A stretch of DNA of 64,000 bases, taken from assembly GCF_029168945.1 (NCBI RefSeq), contig NC_083602.1, forward strand, positions 74,730,600-74,794,599, written 5' to 3'. A program made the translations under genes and the position numbers. Shown in pieces: positions 33,308-44,239 of the stretch. The notes under the pieces were generated by a model, which did no database searches, was not told the origin of the DNA, and was given only the letters and a program-made list of their open reading frames with translations. Positions within the stretch are counted from its first letter, which is position 1; each line of letters starts with the position of its first letter. This DNA is from Cannabis sativa (lineage: Eukaryota; Streptophyta; Magnoliopsida; Rosales; Cannabaceae).

Positions 33308-35066
33308 ATTTATTTCATGATTATAGGTATATAATGTATGAATTCTTTTTAAGTCCAGAACATATGAGTTGGTTAAAGATAATAGTGTTGTCAGCACAGT
33401 GGAGTATAATCTTTATTATATGTTCAAAAGTTTATTCCCTGATTTGTCAGAACACTGGATTTAGACTGACATGGTATAATCAGCGATAGGTATTCTTACA
33501 CCTTAGAAAAGTGTTATGTCCTTTCCAGGACATTGGCAAAGTTTACCAGTATCGGATGTATGGAGTATACATCGCAAGGGACCGATATTGAACTTTGATT
33601 AGATATGTTGAAATTTACCGTAATATCTCTTCAATTCAATATCACCTGTTGATCCTAGATCACATGATCGAAATCCTGATATGGTTAGGCTCAATTTCAA
33701 GAGTGTTACTCGTGTTCTTTGATTTTTTAGTTAAGCCTACTTTTGGGTCAGGGTGATACGTACATTTTGGGAACACGGTAATGCAATTGAGTGGGAGCGC
33801 TAACATAAATATGGAATCTATAGCTTCTATTTTGCAAATAGAAGTAAAGGATGATTTCCTTCGAGCTTAACCAAACGAAGATAAATGGTGGAGATCTCAT
33901 TTCACTTAGGTGAAATATCATTTATACAGGGTTAAGTGTTTTAAGGATAAAATACATTGTATGGTGTTACGGTAATTTAATCCTGTACAGTGTAAATCAT
34001 CTATATAGAGGATCATTGATCACATTAGGGTTATAACAATGGATAACTAATGACGTGTCTATATCGTGGAACATATAGAGCGTTTCGATATGACTGAGAG
34101 TGCAATTCCAAGTTCTAAGTGTGGATTCAATGAGGAATTAATAAGTTACGGAATTTACTTGGTAAATTCGGTTCGACTTATTGGAAGCTCGGTTATATAG
34201 ACCCATGGTCCCCATACTAGTTGAGGCCATACTGCTTGTAAGACTCAGTTAATTGATTTTAATTAATCAATTAAAATTCTAAAAGTTAGACTATGTCTAC
34301 TTTATGAATTTTCACTAAGCAAGGGCGAAATTGCAAAGAAAAGAGATTTTAGGTTTATTTATTGATTAAGAGACTTTATATGTCTAAATTAATAAATATA
34401 TTAAATGGCAATATTATTTGATAATTATTTCCAAGTTATTAAATAATTAGAATTGGCATTTAAAAGGTTAAATTAGAAAATTGGCATTTTTGAGAAAATG
34501 GGAATGGAAAATAACAAAATGGGAAAGTTGCAAAGTGAGGCCCAATACCCTTTGTATGGCTGGCCCTTGCATAGGAAATTCCATTTGTAGTTTCCATTAT
34601 TTTAATGCCATGCAATTCTAACCTAAACCTAGAGGGTTTTCTATAAATAGAAAGTGTTGGCTTGAGGAAACTATGACACACATCCTTGATCACTTTGTTT
34701 CTCTCAGAAAAAGCCTCACACGCCTCTCTCTCTCTCTTTTCTTCTCTCTAAATTTCGAAACTTCTTGTGAATGAGTAGTGCCCACACACATCAAGTGGTA
34801 TCTCAATCATAGTATGGAAGACTATGGAATTTCTGGATCAAAGAAGGAGAAAAGAAGATCCAGGTTCAGATCTTGGTGATGCTCTGCTACAGAAAGGAAT
34901 CAAGGGCTAGAGATCTGAACGGAAGGAGTCATATTATTCCGCTGCACCCACTGTAAGGTTTTCTAACTTTATATGTGTTTATTTTCATTGTTTTAGAATT
35001 CATATTAGGTTGTTAATCCAACATACTTGTTAGTAAATCTAGATCCTGGTAAAATAATTTCCAACA

Positions 35067-35901
35067 ATTACTTACTCTAATGCAAGCAACTTACTTTAAT
35101 AAGATGCTGAAGCATTTTCTTTCCAATGGCAATCTATAGAAGCTTCACAACTTCTAAGCATAGATTTTATTTATCTAAGGAAAAGTATATTCCAGAAAAG
35201 ATAAAGCCATGAAAGAATTTCTTAAATCAACAGTGAGAGGTCTCAGATATGCTTTTGTATGCCTTAGACCAGACACCTGCTGTTGAGTGGGAGTAATGAG
35301 TAGGTATCAGATTAATCCTGGAGAGGAACATTGGAAGACAATCAAGTAAATCTTAAGATTAAGAAGAGGAACTATATGTTAGTCAATAAGGGTGTGTTTA
35401 AAACTCTTAGACTACACGACATCAGATTTCAAGACTTGCCTTTGTGCTAGAAAGTCTGCTGATAAAATGATGATTACTGTGGGGGTGGAGTAGGGATTTT
35501 GGAGAAGTGTAAAAACCTATCTGAAGTCTCTTAGTCTACCAGAAAGAGACTGAATGTTAAAGTTTCAAGAAAGGTACTTATTCAGTCTAAGGAAAGTTCT
35601 ATACATTTGTGGCACTGTTCCAACTTGCCTTAACTACTAGTGTTACTTCCTGAATAACCAAGAAGTAGTTGCCAAAAGTATAGAATCCAGTATCCCAAGA
35701 GAGTAGACATATAGAGAGAAATTTCACAATATCAAGGATTTTGTGATTAAGGAAGAGTAATGGTGGAGAAGAGGTTGTGTTTAATTCAACCTGTCAGATC
35801 CTATTACAAGGAGTTTACTACTATTACACTTGATTTGTATATCAAGGTGTTGAGATTATTTGAAATGCACATTTTGTTTTATATTAGTGCAAGTGGGAGT
35901 T
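35067..35901 (+). pseudogene. Copia-1 RNase H remnant (after Copia-2) and PPT
   Basis: The continuation of Copia-1, starting with the second ATTAC. Motifs as in Copia-2: RYAFVCLRPDTCC and SRYQINPGEEHW around 35245-35340, and ARKSAD near 35450. A SRHIERN-like stretch lies near 35705. A TGA interrupts at the same codon as in the other copies, so the defect predates their spread. The polypurine tract AAGTGGGAGTT lies at 35891-35901. Confidence 0.82.
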
Positions 35902-37734
35902 TGTTGGGTTTTGTGCCCTAAATAAAACTCATTCCAATATAATGAGATTTACTTATTAACAAAGATGAGATATAGCATTTTATGTTGCATGGTTCACATG
36001 ATTTATTTCATGATTATATATATAATGTATGAATTCTATTTAAGTCCAAAACATATGAATTTGTTAATGATTATAGTGTTGTTAGCACAGTGGAATATAA
36101 TCTTAATAATATGTTCGAAAGTTTATTCCCTGATTTGTCAGAACACTGGATTTAGACTGACATGGTATAATCAGCGATAGGTATTCTTACACCTTGGAAA
36201 AGTGTTATGTCCTTTCCGGGACATTGGCAAAGTTTACCAGTATCGGATGTATGGAGTATACATCGGAAGGGACCGATATTGAACTTTGATTAGATATATT
36301 AGAATTTACCGTAATATCTCTTCAATTCAATATCACCTGTTGATCCTAGATCAAATGATCTTAATCCTGATATGATTAGGTTCAATCTCAAGAGTGTTAT
36401 TCGTGTTCTTTGATTTGTTAGTTAAGCCTACTTTTGGGTCAGGGTGATACGTACATTTTGGGAACACGGTAGTGCAATTGAGTGGGAGCGCTAACATAAA
36501 TATGGAATCTATAGCTTCTATCTGGCGAATAGAAAGTAAAGGATGATTTTCTTCGAGCTTAACCAAACGAAAATAAATGGTGGAGTACTCATTTCACTTA
36601 GCTGAAATATCATTTATACAGGGTTAAGTGTTTTAAGGATAAAATACATTGTAGGGTGTTACGGTAATTTAATCCCTTTACTGTGTAAATCATCTATATA
36701 GAGGATCATTGATCAAATTAAAATTATAACAATGGATAACTAATGACGTGTCTATATCATGGAACATATAGAGCGTTCTATATGACTGAGAGTGCAATTC
36801 CAAGTTCTAAGAGTGGATTCAATAAGGAATTAATAAGTTAGGGAATTTACTTGGTAAATTCGGTTCGACTTATTGGAAGCTCGGTTATATAGACCCATAG
36901 TCCCCATACTGCTTGTAAGACTCAGTTAATTGATTTTAATTAATCAATTATAATTCTAAAAGTTAGACTATGTCTATTTTATGAATTTTCACTAAGGTAA
37001 AACAGTAAATAGAGAGTTTATAGGGTATATTTATTAATTGAGAAACTTTGATTAGTTTTTATTAATAAATAAAATAAATGACAATATATTATTTAATAAT
37101 AAAATATAGTTATTAAATAATTAGATTTGATATTTATGTGGTTGAATGAGAAAATTGGCAATTTTGGAGAATGGGAAACTAGGAATGATAAAATAGGAAA
37201 GTTGCAAAAGTGAGAGGCTTGTTTCCATGGCCGGCCACTTTGCTTCCCTTTTCTCATTTTATTTTTCATTTTTAAATGCCAAGTAATTCAACCTTAACCC
37301 TATGTGGTATTCTATAAATAGAAGGTAAAGGCTTTAGGTTTCACACACATTACTACATTATTTTCTTTAACAAAAACACTCTGAAGCCGCCACACCCTCT
37401 CTCTCTTTCTTCTCTCTTTTCGAAATTCCCTTTAGTGATAGAGTAGTGCCCACACACATCAAGTGGTACCTCAATCATAGTATGTAAGACTATGGAAAAT
37501 CAGCATCAAAGAAGGAGAGAAAGAGATCCAGATTCAGATCTTCATAATGCTCTGCTACAGAAAGGAATCAAGGGCTAGAGATCTGAATGGAAGGAGTCAT
37601 TATATTCCGCTGCACCCAATGTAAGGTTTTCTTACACTCTTATGTGTTTATTTTCATTGTTTTAGAATTCATATTAGGATGTTAATAAAACATACTTGGT
37701 AGTAAATCTAGATCCTGGTAAAATATTTCCAACA
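35902..37734 (+). mobile_element. Copia-1 3' LTR
   Basis: 1,833 bp, ending ATTTCCAACA before the target duplication ATAAC. TATA box at 37313-37320. Compared with the 5' LTR it lacks about 15 bp between two copies of CATACT (near 36906), an indel consistent with slippage or microhomology. Confidence 0.95.
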
Positions 37735-37739
37735 ATAAC

Positions 37740-39496
37740 TCCAAAGGAAATTCCACCTATTCAGCAAGACATGGAAACCTAGAAGTTATACGTGGATGGT
37801 GCATCCAACGAACAGGGTTCGTGTGTAGGGGTAATATTAATATCGCCAGAAGGCTTCAAGTTTCACTATGCTCTGAGGTTCCAATTTGACGCATCAAATA
37901 ACGAGACTGAGTATGAAGCCTTGATCGTCGGCTTAAAGAGAACTGAGGCATTGAAAGTCAAAAACCTCATCTGTCGTAGTGATTCCCAGTTGATTGTGAA
38001 CCAGGTCCTCAGGGAATACCAGACTAAAGGCTTAAAAATAGCGAGGTATTTAGAGAAAGTTCGAAAGAACTTAGAAAGATTCAATTATTTTAAAATTGAA
38101 CAAATTCCAAGAGAACAAAACTCCAACGCCGACGCCGACGCCTTAGCAAAACTGGCCTCCCAAAATGACTTGGATGAATTTAACTTAGTTTTGGTAGAGA
38201 TGCTGAGCGAGCCAAGTGTATGTGTAACTGAAGACGTCGAGATGATAGACAGCTCTCCTACATGGATGACCCCTATTATCAATTATTTACTTGACGTACA
38301 ACTTCCAAATGACAAAAATGAGGCGCAAAAACTATTGTATTCAGTGCCTCGCTACACAATGATTGAAGGCAAACTGTATAGAAGAGGGTACTCAATGCCC
38401 CTACTTCGGTGTGTTCTCCCTGCAGAAGCAAATGAAATCATTAGAGAGATTCATGAAGGTTTCTGTGGGGATCATGCGAGTTCGCAATGTCTGTCTAAAA
38501 AGATCATTAGACAAGGATATTATTGGCCAACGATCAATAAGGACACATACGAGTTTGTTAAGAAATGTGATAAGTGTCAAAGGTTTTCACATATACCTCG
38601 CGTACCACCAACAGAACTTAGAATGATGACCTCGCCCTACCCATTTGCTATATGGAGAATTGACCTAATTGGAGCATTACCCACTGGGCAAGGAGGAGCT
38701 AAGTATGCGGTAGTAGCGATCGACTTCTTCACTAAATGGACGGAGGTCGAGCCCCTCATTTCTATAACCTGCAAGATAGTTCTTAACTTTGTCGTCAGAA
38801 ACATTATCTGTAGGTTTGGAATTCCCATGAAGATAGTATCCGATAATGGAACCCAATTTGATGGCGACTTGTTCACTAATTTCTGCGAGAGGAACAAAAT
38901 TATCAAAAGCTTCCCGTCAGTATCTAGGCCTCAAGCAATTGGACAAGTAAAAGTTGTTAATAAAACCTTAAAGGATATTATCAGAAGTTAGACGCTGCCA
39001 AAGGCAAATGGGTTGACAAGCTACCTCAGGTACTCTAGGCCCACAGAACTACTGAGAAGACAGCGACGGGACACACTCCTTTCTCGTTAGCATTTGGCTC
39101 GGAAGTAATGCTGCCTGTTGAAGTGAACATATCGACTCACAAAAGAGAGTTTTATAATCAAGAAGAAAACCAAGAACTTTCGAAATTATCCTAGGATCTA
39201 CTTGAGGAAAAACAAACTGAGTCGCGAATCACCAACGCAGCATACCAACACCGAGTTACAAGATACTTCAAAAAAAAAAAGTCAAGAAAAGACTATTCAA
39301 TGTTGGAGACTTGGTGTTAAGATGAGTATTTGCAAATGCGAGAGATGCATCTGCAGGAGTGATCAACATGAATTGGGAGGGTCCATATGTCATTGAAGTA
39401 GTAGTTGGAGTTGGAGTTTATAAATTGGCTCGACTCAACGACTCGCTAATAAAGAACTACTGGAACGTGGAACATTTGCGACCCTACTACCAATAA
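37740..39496 (+). pseudogene. Tat-1 aRNH and integrase
   Basis: The open frame at 37792-38991 starts just inside the aRNH domain, with all four acidic positions present: LYVDGAS, ETEYEAL, RSDSQLIV, NADADALAKLAS. Integrase follows: the H2C2 finger (REIHEGFCGDHASSQ ... CDKCQ), WRIDLIGALPTG with the first catalytic Asp, and IVSDNGTQFDGD with the second. The third residue is lost: GQVKVVNKTL has Lys for the usual Glu (one G-to-A change). After a TAG at 38989 the C-terminal domain is readable with frameshifts (TPFSLAFGSEVMLPVEV, WEGPYVIEVV, EHLRPYYQ) to a stop at 39494-39496. Confidence 0.9.
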
Positions 39497-39707
39497 ATAA
39501 ATAATGTAACTCGCATTACTGATGTAAAATTCAACTTCAGTTATGAATTAAGAGAATCATTTATATTAAGTAATTACAAAGTGTTATTCTTTAAAAATTA
39601 CTTAAGGGGCATTTATGTATGATTAACCGAAATTCATCTGGAAATACATTGTATAATGCAAACCTGCCATTTATTTTTTTTTAAAAAAAAATTCAAAGGT
39701 TTCGACT
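39497..39707 (+). other. Tat-1 3' untranslated region, unique part
   Basis: AT-rich sequence after the integrase stop, with no ORF and a T/A homopolymer stretch near 39674. I see no feature in it. Confidence 0.5.
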
Positions 39708-39890
39708 AAACCTCTTTGACGAAAGTGGAGTCGAACTGTTAAAACTCCATGACCAAACCTTTTTGACGAGAGAGGGGTCGAATCGTTATAACATCTTGGT
39801 CAAACCTTTTTGACGAAGAAGGGATCAAACAACTATAACTTTTTATTTAAAATCTATCTGACGGGATCAAAAGTTATAACTCGCGTATAA
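39708..39890 (+). repeat. 47-bp tandem repeat in Tat-1 3' region
   Basis: Units beginning AAACCTCTTTGACG, AAACCTTTTTGACG and AAACCTTTTTGACG start at 39708, 39755 and 39802, exactly 47 bp apart. A degenerate fourth (AAATCTATCTGACG) follows at about 39849. Each contains G(G/A)(A/G)GTCGAA-type and TTATAAC-type elements. Tandem repeats in the variable 3' region are a known property of Tat-lineage elements. Confidence 0.85.
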
Positions 39891-40387
39891 AACTAAATAA
39901 TAACGGTTCTCATGAGCTAGGAAAGTACTAAACGAGGCATCACTACGCCTTGATAAAAGTACTTAAACCTAAAAGATGGATAGATAATATAACTATTCAA
40001 ACGAGCAAATTAAAAATACAAAGTGATAGAATCATTAAAGTATATTTATGCTTGCTTAAGGCAGATTATAACTGCTATAGCGAGGCAGAATTGACAACTA
40101 CTCAAAAATCAAAAAGTTTGGTAGATTACTAACTACTTAAACAGGAAGATTACGAGCAATGGAAAAACCCAAAAGTACTGTACATTTGATCAAAATATAG
40201 TTATTTACATCGTGAATAAAAATGCAAGCAAACACAATTGTATTAAGCTCGAATGAAAATAGTACAAAGCATTTAAGATAAGGAAAAAACCCAAGTTGGG
40301 TTACAAACTTGTCTTTACAAAAATGCCACTAGGGGTAAAGTATTAAGTCATATTCCTAAACAAAGGATGAGAGGAGAAGTCGATAAA
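39891..40387. other. No feature recognised
   Basis: AT-rich sequence, probably still the Tat-1 3' region. A 60-codon frame at 39950-40132 has no recognisable content. Confidence 0.4.
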
Positions 40388-40480
40388 CTCGAGAAAGACC
40401 GTCTTCATATAGCTCGAGAAAGACCAACTACACATAGCTTGGAGAAAAACTGGCTACATGTAGCTCGAGAAAGACCTAGG
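40388..40480. repeat. 25-bp tandem repeat
   Basis: CTCGAGAAAGACC or a close variant recurs at 40388, 40413, 40438 (CTTGGAGAAAAAC) and 40464, with spacing 25, 25 and 26 bp. Each unit ends in CATATAG, CACATAG or CATGTAG. Confidence 0.8.
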
Positions 40481-40567
40481 GTTTAAGGCTTCCTATATAA
40501 AGGCTTTAACCTCTGACTGAAAGCCTAAGTTGCCTCTAAACTAGAAACCTGATCTCAAGTGTCAGAT

Positions 40568-40570
<3 letters not shown>

Positions 40571-40654
<84 letters not shown>
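40571..40654. repeat. (CT)n microsatellite
   Basis: About 42 uninterrupted CT units. It lies roughly 75 bp downstream of a TATA-like CTATATAAAGG (40492-40502), so it may fall in a transcribed leader of an unrecognised element. Confidence 0.97.
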
Positions 40655-40657
<3 letters not shown>

Positions 40658-41222
40658 TTCATTCTCTCCCACACATCACCTTAAGGCTGTCAAACACCCT
40701 AGGCCGTCTAATACCCTAATCTATCCACACTTGTGATTTGCCAGGCTTTGATAGTAATCCTAAGGGTACTATAGTAGATCCCACCTATAGAAATCTGGAT
40801 AGTAATTCCCTTGGTATAATACAACTAAAAGGGGAGTAGGTTGATTATGGCTCAAATTTGTACATTTTAAGCCCTTAACTATGCATATAAAATTAATATA
40901 AATTAAATATTCCGTAATTTTAATGGTAAATTTATTTTTATTTGAAATATTTAATTTTCTTTAATTTTATGTTATTTTTCAAAAAAAAAATAGTAAAAGG
41001 AAAATACAAAAATCCAATTTCAAAAGGCCCATAAAGACAATACAAATTCATCTTTTAATCATCAACATCACCAACATGGCCTAAGGCCCATAATTTGCTT
41101 CACGTGGCCCAAGTCTCCAAAGTCCAAACCAGAATGGACCATATATCTATACATTTTACTAAGAGCGGATATGCCCTTCTAAGAAAATCGTATAACCTTT
41201 TATTAAAATTCCAATTATATCC
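40655..41222. other. Unassigned sequence left of Tat-2
   Basis: Mixed sequence ending in the Tat-2 target site. It has repeated GGCCCA motifs near 41026-41110, but no ORF or repeat family that I recognise. The last ~25 bp resemble the right flank of Tat-2. Confidence 0.4.
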
Positions 41223-41968
41223 TGTTGCCCTTGATTTTGTCCAAAATACGTGGACCAATGCGACTTCGACACGTGGATTTGAGGAGTAAGGTTTCGAGAT
41301 AATTCGACTAAGTCTTTTAAATCAAGAGGATCAGCAAGAAACATACCTCCCGCAGAAGGTATGAGGGATCCACGTACTCCCGGAGGGCAAGGCTATAGCA
41401 AAGCACCTCTAGGAGGTATCAAACCCCATCTGAACAGTCACCTCGCATTTAATGCCGCATGGGAGAAGGCGTATTGGAACTGCCATAAATATTAAGTCTG
41501 ACGGCGTAACCCCCCTTCTGCAGCTATTACGCTACGATTAATAAGCATATTGACGACTACTTTATGAGGAATCACATCAGTCAAGAGGGGATAATGGATT
41601 ACATCCACCTAACGCCTAAAACACCTAGAGTATAGACCATGCATTTCCTATGTTACATTTGTTGGGAATGTGTGCCCCTATTGAAAATACAGAAAGACAT
41701 GTAGCTCAGTTCTAGGGATCACCCCACAAAAAAACATTATAAATACCCCCCAAACACATTAAGGCAGGGGTCGAGAATTATGGGTTTTATAAGAACCAAA
41801 GAGAGAAAAGCTACCAAGAACATTCTCTGTAATAAATACTCTCATAAATACTAAAGACTCGTGGACTAAGGCTCATTAATGCCCCAACCACGTAAAAATC
41901 TCGTGCATTAATCTTCCTACAGCTTTCTTACATATTATTAAATTAGTTGCCGAAAACCTCGGTCAACA
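41223..41968 (+). mobile_element. Tat-2 5' LTR
   Basis: 746 bp. TATA box TATAAATA at 41738-41745, about 230 bp from the LTR end. AATAAA-like sequence (GTAATAAATACTC) near 41830 could act in polyadenylation. A GC-containing inverted segment (CTCCCGGAGG, CCTCTAGGAGG) lies near 41380-41420. Confidence 0.95.
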
Positions 41969-41969
41969 T

Positions 41970-41990
41970 TTTGGTACTTTCATTGAGAGC
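41970..41990 (+). other. Tat-2 post-LTR conserved site (probable primer binding site)
   Basis: TTTGGTACTTTCATTGAGAG lies one base after the LTR and is almost identical to the Tat-1 site at 2949. The tRNA is not assigned. Confidence 0.6.
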
Positions 41991-42039
41991 TGAAGGAAGT
42001 GTCTGCAAATAGACAACAACCTTATAAACTAAAACAACA

Positions 42040-44100
42040 ATGGTGGAAACTCGTAACACGCATCAACCTCGTCCTATTCAAGACGCCCAAGATCCCGAAG
42101 ATGAGGAGGTAGCCTCAAGGGTTAACATTGGCTCTGAGGTAGGAGAAGAAACCCACAATGACGAATACGAAGGAAACTTCGACGAGTACAACGCCTATGA
42201 CGAAGGTAGTTACACAGAACTAGTGCTCTTAAGGCAAAAGGCTGCTGATCATGAGGCTGAAATCACAGCCCAAAAAGAGCAAAACAAAAAGATGCAAGAG
42301 GTAATGCTCTCCATGCAGAAAGCCATGGAGGCAGCAGGGATCCATGTGCATCCCAAAGCCATCCCTTCAGGACCTGGAGAAACACCAGAAGAGTCCTCAC
42401 CAAGCACCCAAAAGCCTAAGTCTAGGGAGCCTAGCCCTATAAGGTATCCCTCCGAAGGGAACCAGCAGAAAAATCCTACTTCTAATCCCGGGAAAAAGAA
42501 AAAGGTGCAGGATCCACGAAAGGTCTGCTCAGATTTCTCGAAAGGGAAAGGTCCGCACAGGGGCAAACTCCAAAAAGGGAGTCTTGGCCCTCAGGATCAA
42601 GAGGACCGAAAAAGTGTTTCTGTGCACCAGGAACCCGGAGGAAGAGGAAGAAGGAGTCAAATATACCCTCCCGTCGATCTGAGACATCAGATTAATGGAA
42701 AACACGGTGACCTTCGGGATCACCAAGACCAAAAGAAACATGCGCCAACAGTCTCTACGAGAACGCTAAATGAAGGAATCATGGCTAAGCTTGCCATACT
42801 TCGTAAAGATATTGCTCGGGTCTCCCGAAGAAAAAAAGGTGATGACTCCGACTCTGACTATGAAGACCATGAGCCATGTGCCAGGCACATCCTGGAGGCA
42901 GAGCTCCCCAAAAATTTTAAGATGCCCGCAATGACAGCTTATACCGGGAACTCGGACCCTAGCGATCACCTGTCACGGTTCAATTGAGTAATGATGGTCA
43001 TGAGAGTTAGCAATGACGCCAAATGTTTATGCTTCCCACTAACATTGAGCGGGTTCATGGAGGAATGGTTCAAGAAACTGGAGCCAGGATCCGTGGACTG
43101 CTGGAACAAGCTATAAGTCAGCTTTTGAAGACAGTTTGTCGCCGCAAGAAAGGTTAATCTGGAGGTAAGCGCCTTGACTAACATCAAGCAGTTGCCCACG
43201 GAGACACTGAAAAATTTCATAAAGAGGTTTAAAGAAGAAGCCTCGAAGACTGAGAAAGCTGATGACGGACAACAGCTTGCACTTCTTCAAGCAGGGATCC
43301 GTACAGGGACTCCGTTCTGGAACGAGTTACAGCAAGAAGGAGCCTCCACCCTTCAAGACTTCCAGAAAAGAGTCCAAAAATATATCAACTTAGAAGAGGC
43401 CCAAATAGTGGCTTACGAGGGATACTATCCGACTGGAATAGCAGGGTATGTACCTAGAGCTCAGCTCCCAGGAACCCTATCAGCAGCTACTCCGCCAATG
43501 AGCGGTATAGAATTTTTTGCTACCCCAGGATATAATCAGAATCAGGCATTGGCCCCTGCATCTTCTCATGACGGGAATCCTGCTGGGATCAGTGGACAAG
43601 TCCCGTCTCACTCCGCTCCTACTGCAAGCCTAGCAGGTCCCTCTCAAGGCTCTCGAAGTAAGAGGTCCTCAAAAGGTAGCAACCGGACAAAGGACAAGCG
43701 GCAGAAAAGGGTGTACAGTCCTCAATACACCCAGTATACGGAACTGAAGGACTCCCAGGAGCGTGTGTATTTCGCTACCAGGCAAAATACGCACTACCGA
43801 AGACCGCCTCCTCTGTACAGAGATAGCTCCCAAAGGGATCCCAACAAAAGGTGCGAGTATCATAATGACATTGGACACAACACCAACGAATGCAAAAACC
43901 TTAAAGATGAGATCGAAAACTTGATTCGATTGGGCCATCTTTATGAGTGGATAAAGAACCGGTTACCTCATCTCAACCCGGTCCAAACACCAGGATCGTT
44001 GCCCCAAGGAGCACCAGGGGGTGCGCCCAGAGCATTGGCACCAGTCGCTCACCCCAGGGAACCTCAACAAGTTCCTGGTCTGCCACCAAGACCCAATGGA
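42040..44100 (+). pseudogene. Tat-2 gag domain
   Basis: The N-terminus is acidic, then Gln/Glu-rich (LVLLRQKAADHEAEITAQKE, likely helical), then Pro/Ser/Lys-rich. The capsid core spans about 42900-43400 (NFKMPAMTAYTGNSDPSDHL, WFKKLEPGSV, RQFVAARK, LTNIKQLPTETLKNFIKRF, ALLQAGIRTGTPFW). It carries three stops. The knuckle CEYHNDIGHNTNEC at about 43852-43893, followed by LKDEIENLI, matches the Tat-1 form. Confidence 0.88.
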
Positions 44101-44239
44101 AGAGTAGCTATGATCTCCGGAGGACTCCATATCAGAGGAACTACTCGAAAGGAATTGAAACGATACGCGGGGGCTGTAAAACACAATGAGGTTTGGGAAG
44201 TTACTCAGCTCCCAGCTCAAAGGCCTCGACTCATGGATC

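Larger units (their letters stand above)
14665..35066 (+). mobile_element. Copia-2: same family, inserted into Copia-1
   Basis: LTRs are at 14665-16521 and 22753-35066 (the latter split by the chromovirus; 1,857 bp once that and its target duplication are excluded, equal to the 5' LTR). The target duplication ATTAC is perfect (14660-14664, 35067-35071), and removing the element restores Copia-1 sequence that matches Copia-2 (21906) and Copia-3 (57350) across the join. The interior, 16522-22752, is 6.2 kb with the same layout as Copia-1. It has no intact coding frame. Confidence 0.94.
22753..35066 (+). mobile_element. Copia-2 3' LTR, split by the chromovirus
   Basis: The first 103 bp are at 22753-22855 and the remaining 1,754 bp at 33313-35066. 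The split site compares directly with the uninterrupted Copia-2 5' LTR near 14760-14770. The ATTTA at the site is duplicated (22851-22855, 33308-33312). TATA box at 34642-34649. The sequence is otherwise collinear with 14665-16521 and differs at scattered single bases. Confidence 0.95.
7368..37734 (+). mobile_element. Copia-1: Ty1/copia-type LTR element without usable ORFs
   Basis: It is bounded by LTRs at 7368-9220 and 35902-37734 (TGTTGGG...CCAACA) with the perfect target duplication ATAAC on both sides. The internal part (9221-14664 plus 35067-35901) is split by Copia-2. The two Copia-1 LTRs share private variants (TTGTGCC, CATTCC) against TTATGCC/CATTTC in Copia-2, which confirms the pairing. 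PBS and PPT are of Copia type, and the pol remnants (pre-integrase, integrase, RNase H) are Ty1/copia-like. All are riddled with stops, so mobilisation would have needed proteins from another element. Confidence 0.93.
2061..41222 (+). mobile_element. Tat-1: decayed Tat-lineage Ty3/gypsy element, split by nested insertions
   Basis: The order is LTR, primer-binding-like site, gag, protease, RT, RNase H, [30.4-kb insertion at 7368-37734], second RNase H (aRNH), integrase, and a 3' region. The extra aRNH between RNase H and integrase is diagnostic of the Tat lineage. The interrupted frame resumes after the Copia-1 insertion, and ATAAC is duplicated on each side (7363-7367, 37735-37739). The left LTR is cut by Cassandra. 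No matching 3' LTR was found, so the right limit given is only the start of Tat-2 and may overrun the true end. Stops and frameshifts occur in every domain. Confidence 0.8.

Noticed and set aside
39708..39890. CRISPR-like array (regular 47-bp spacing)
   Set aside because: The repeats are contiguous and degenerate, without unique spacers, inside a plant retrotransposon.
42249..42566. Minus-strand ORFs overlapping Tat-2 gag-pol (also 43669-43938, 43963-44292, 44289-44540, 44706-44993)
   Set aside because: Shadows of the long sense frame with no introns, domain or conserved start; unlike the antisense gene at 48433-61985.
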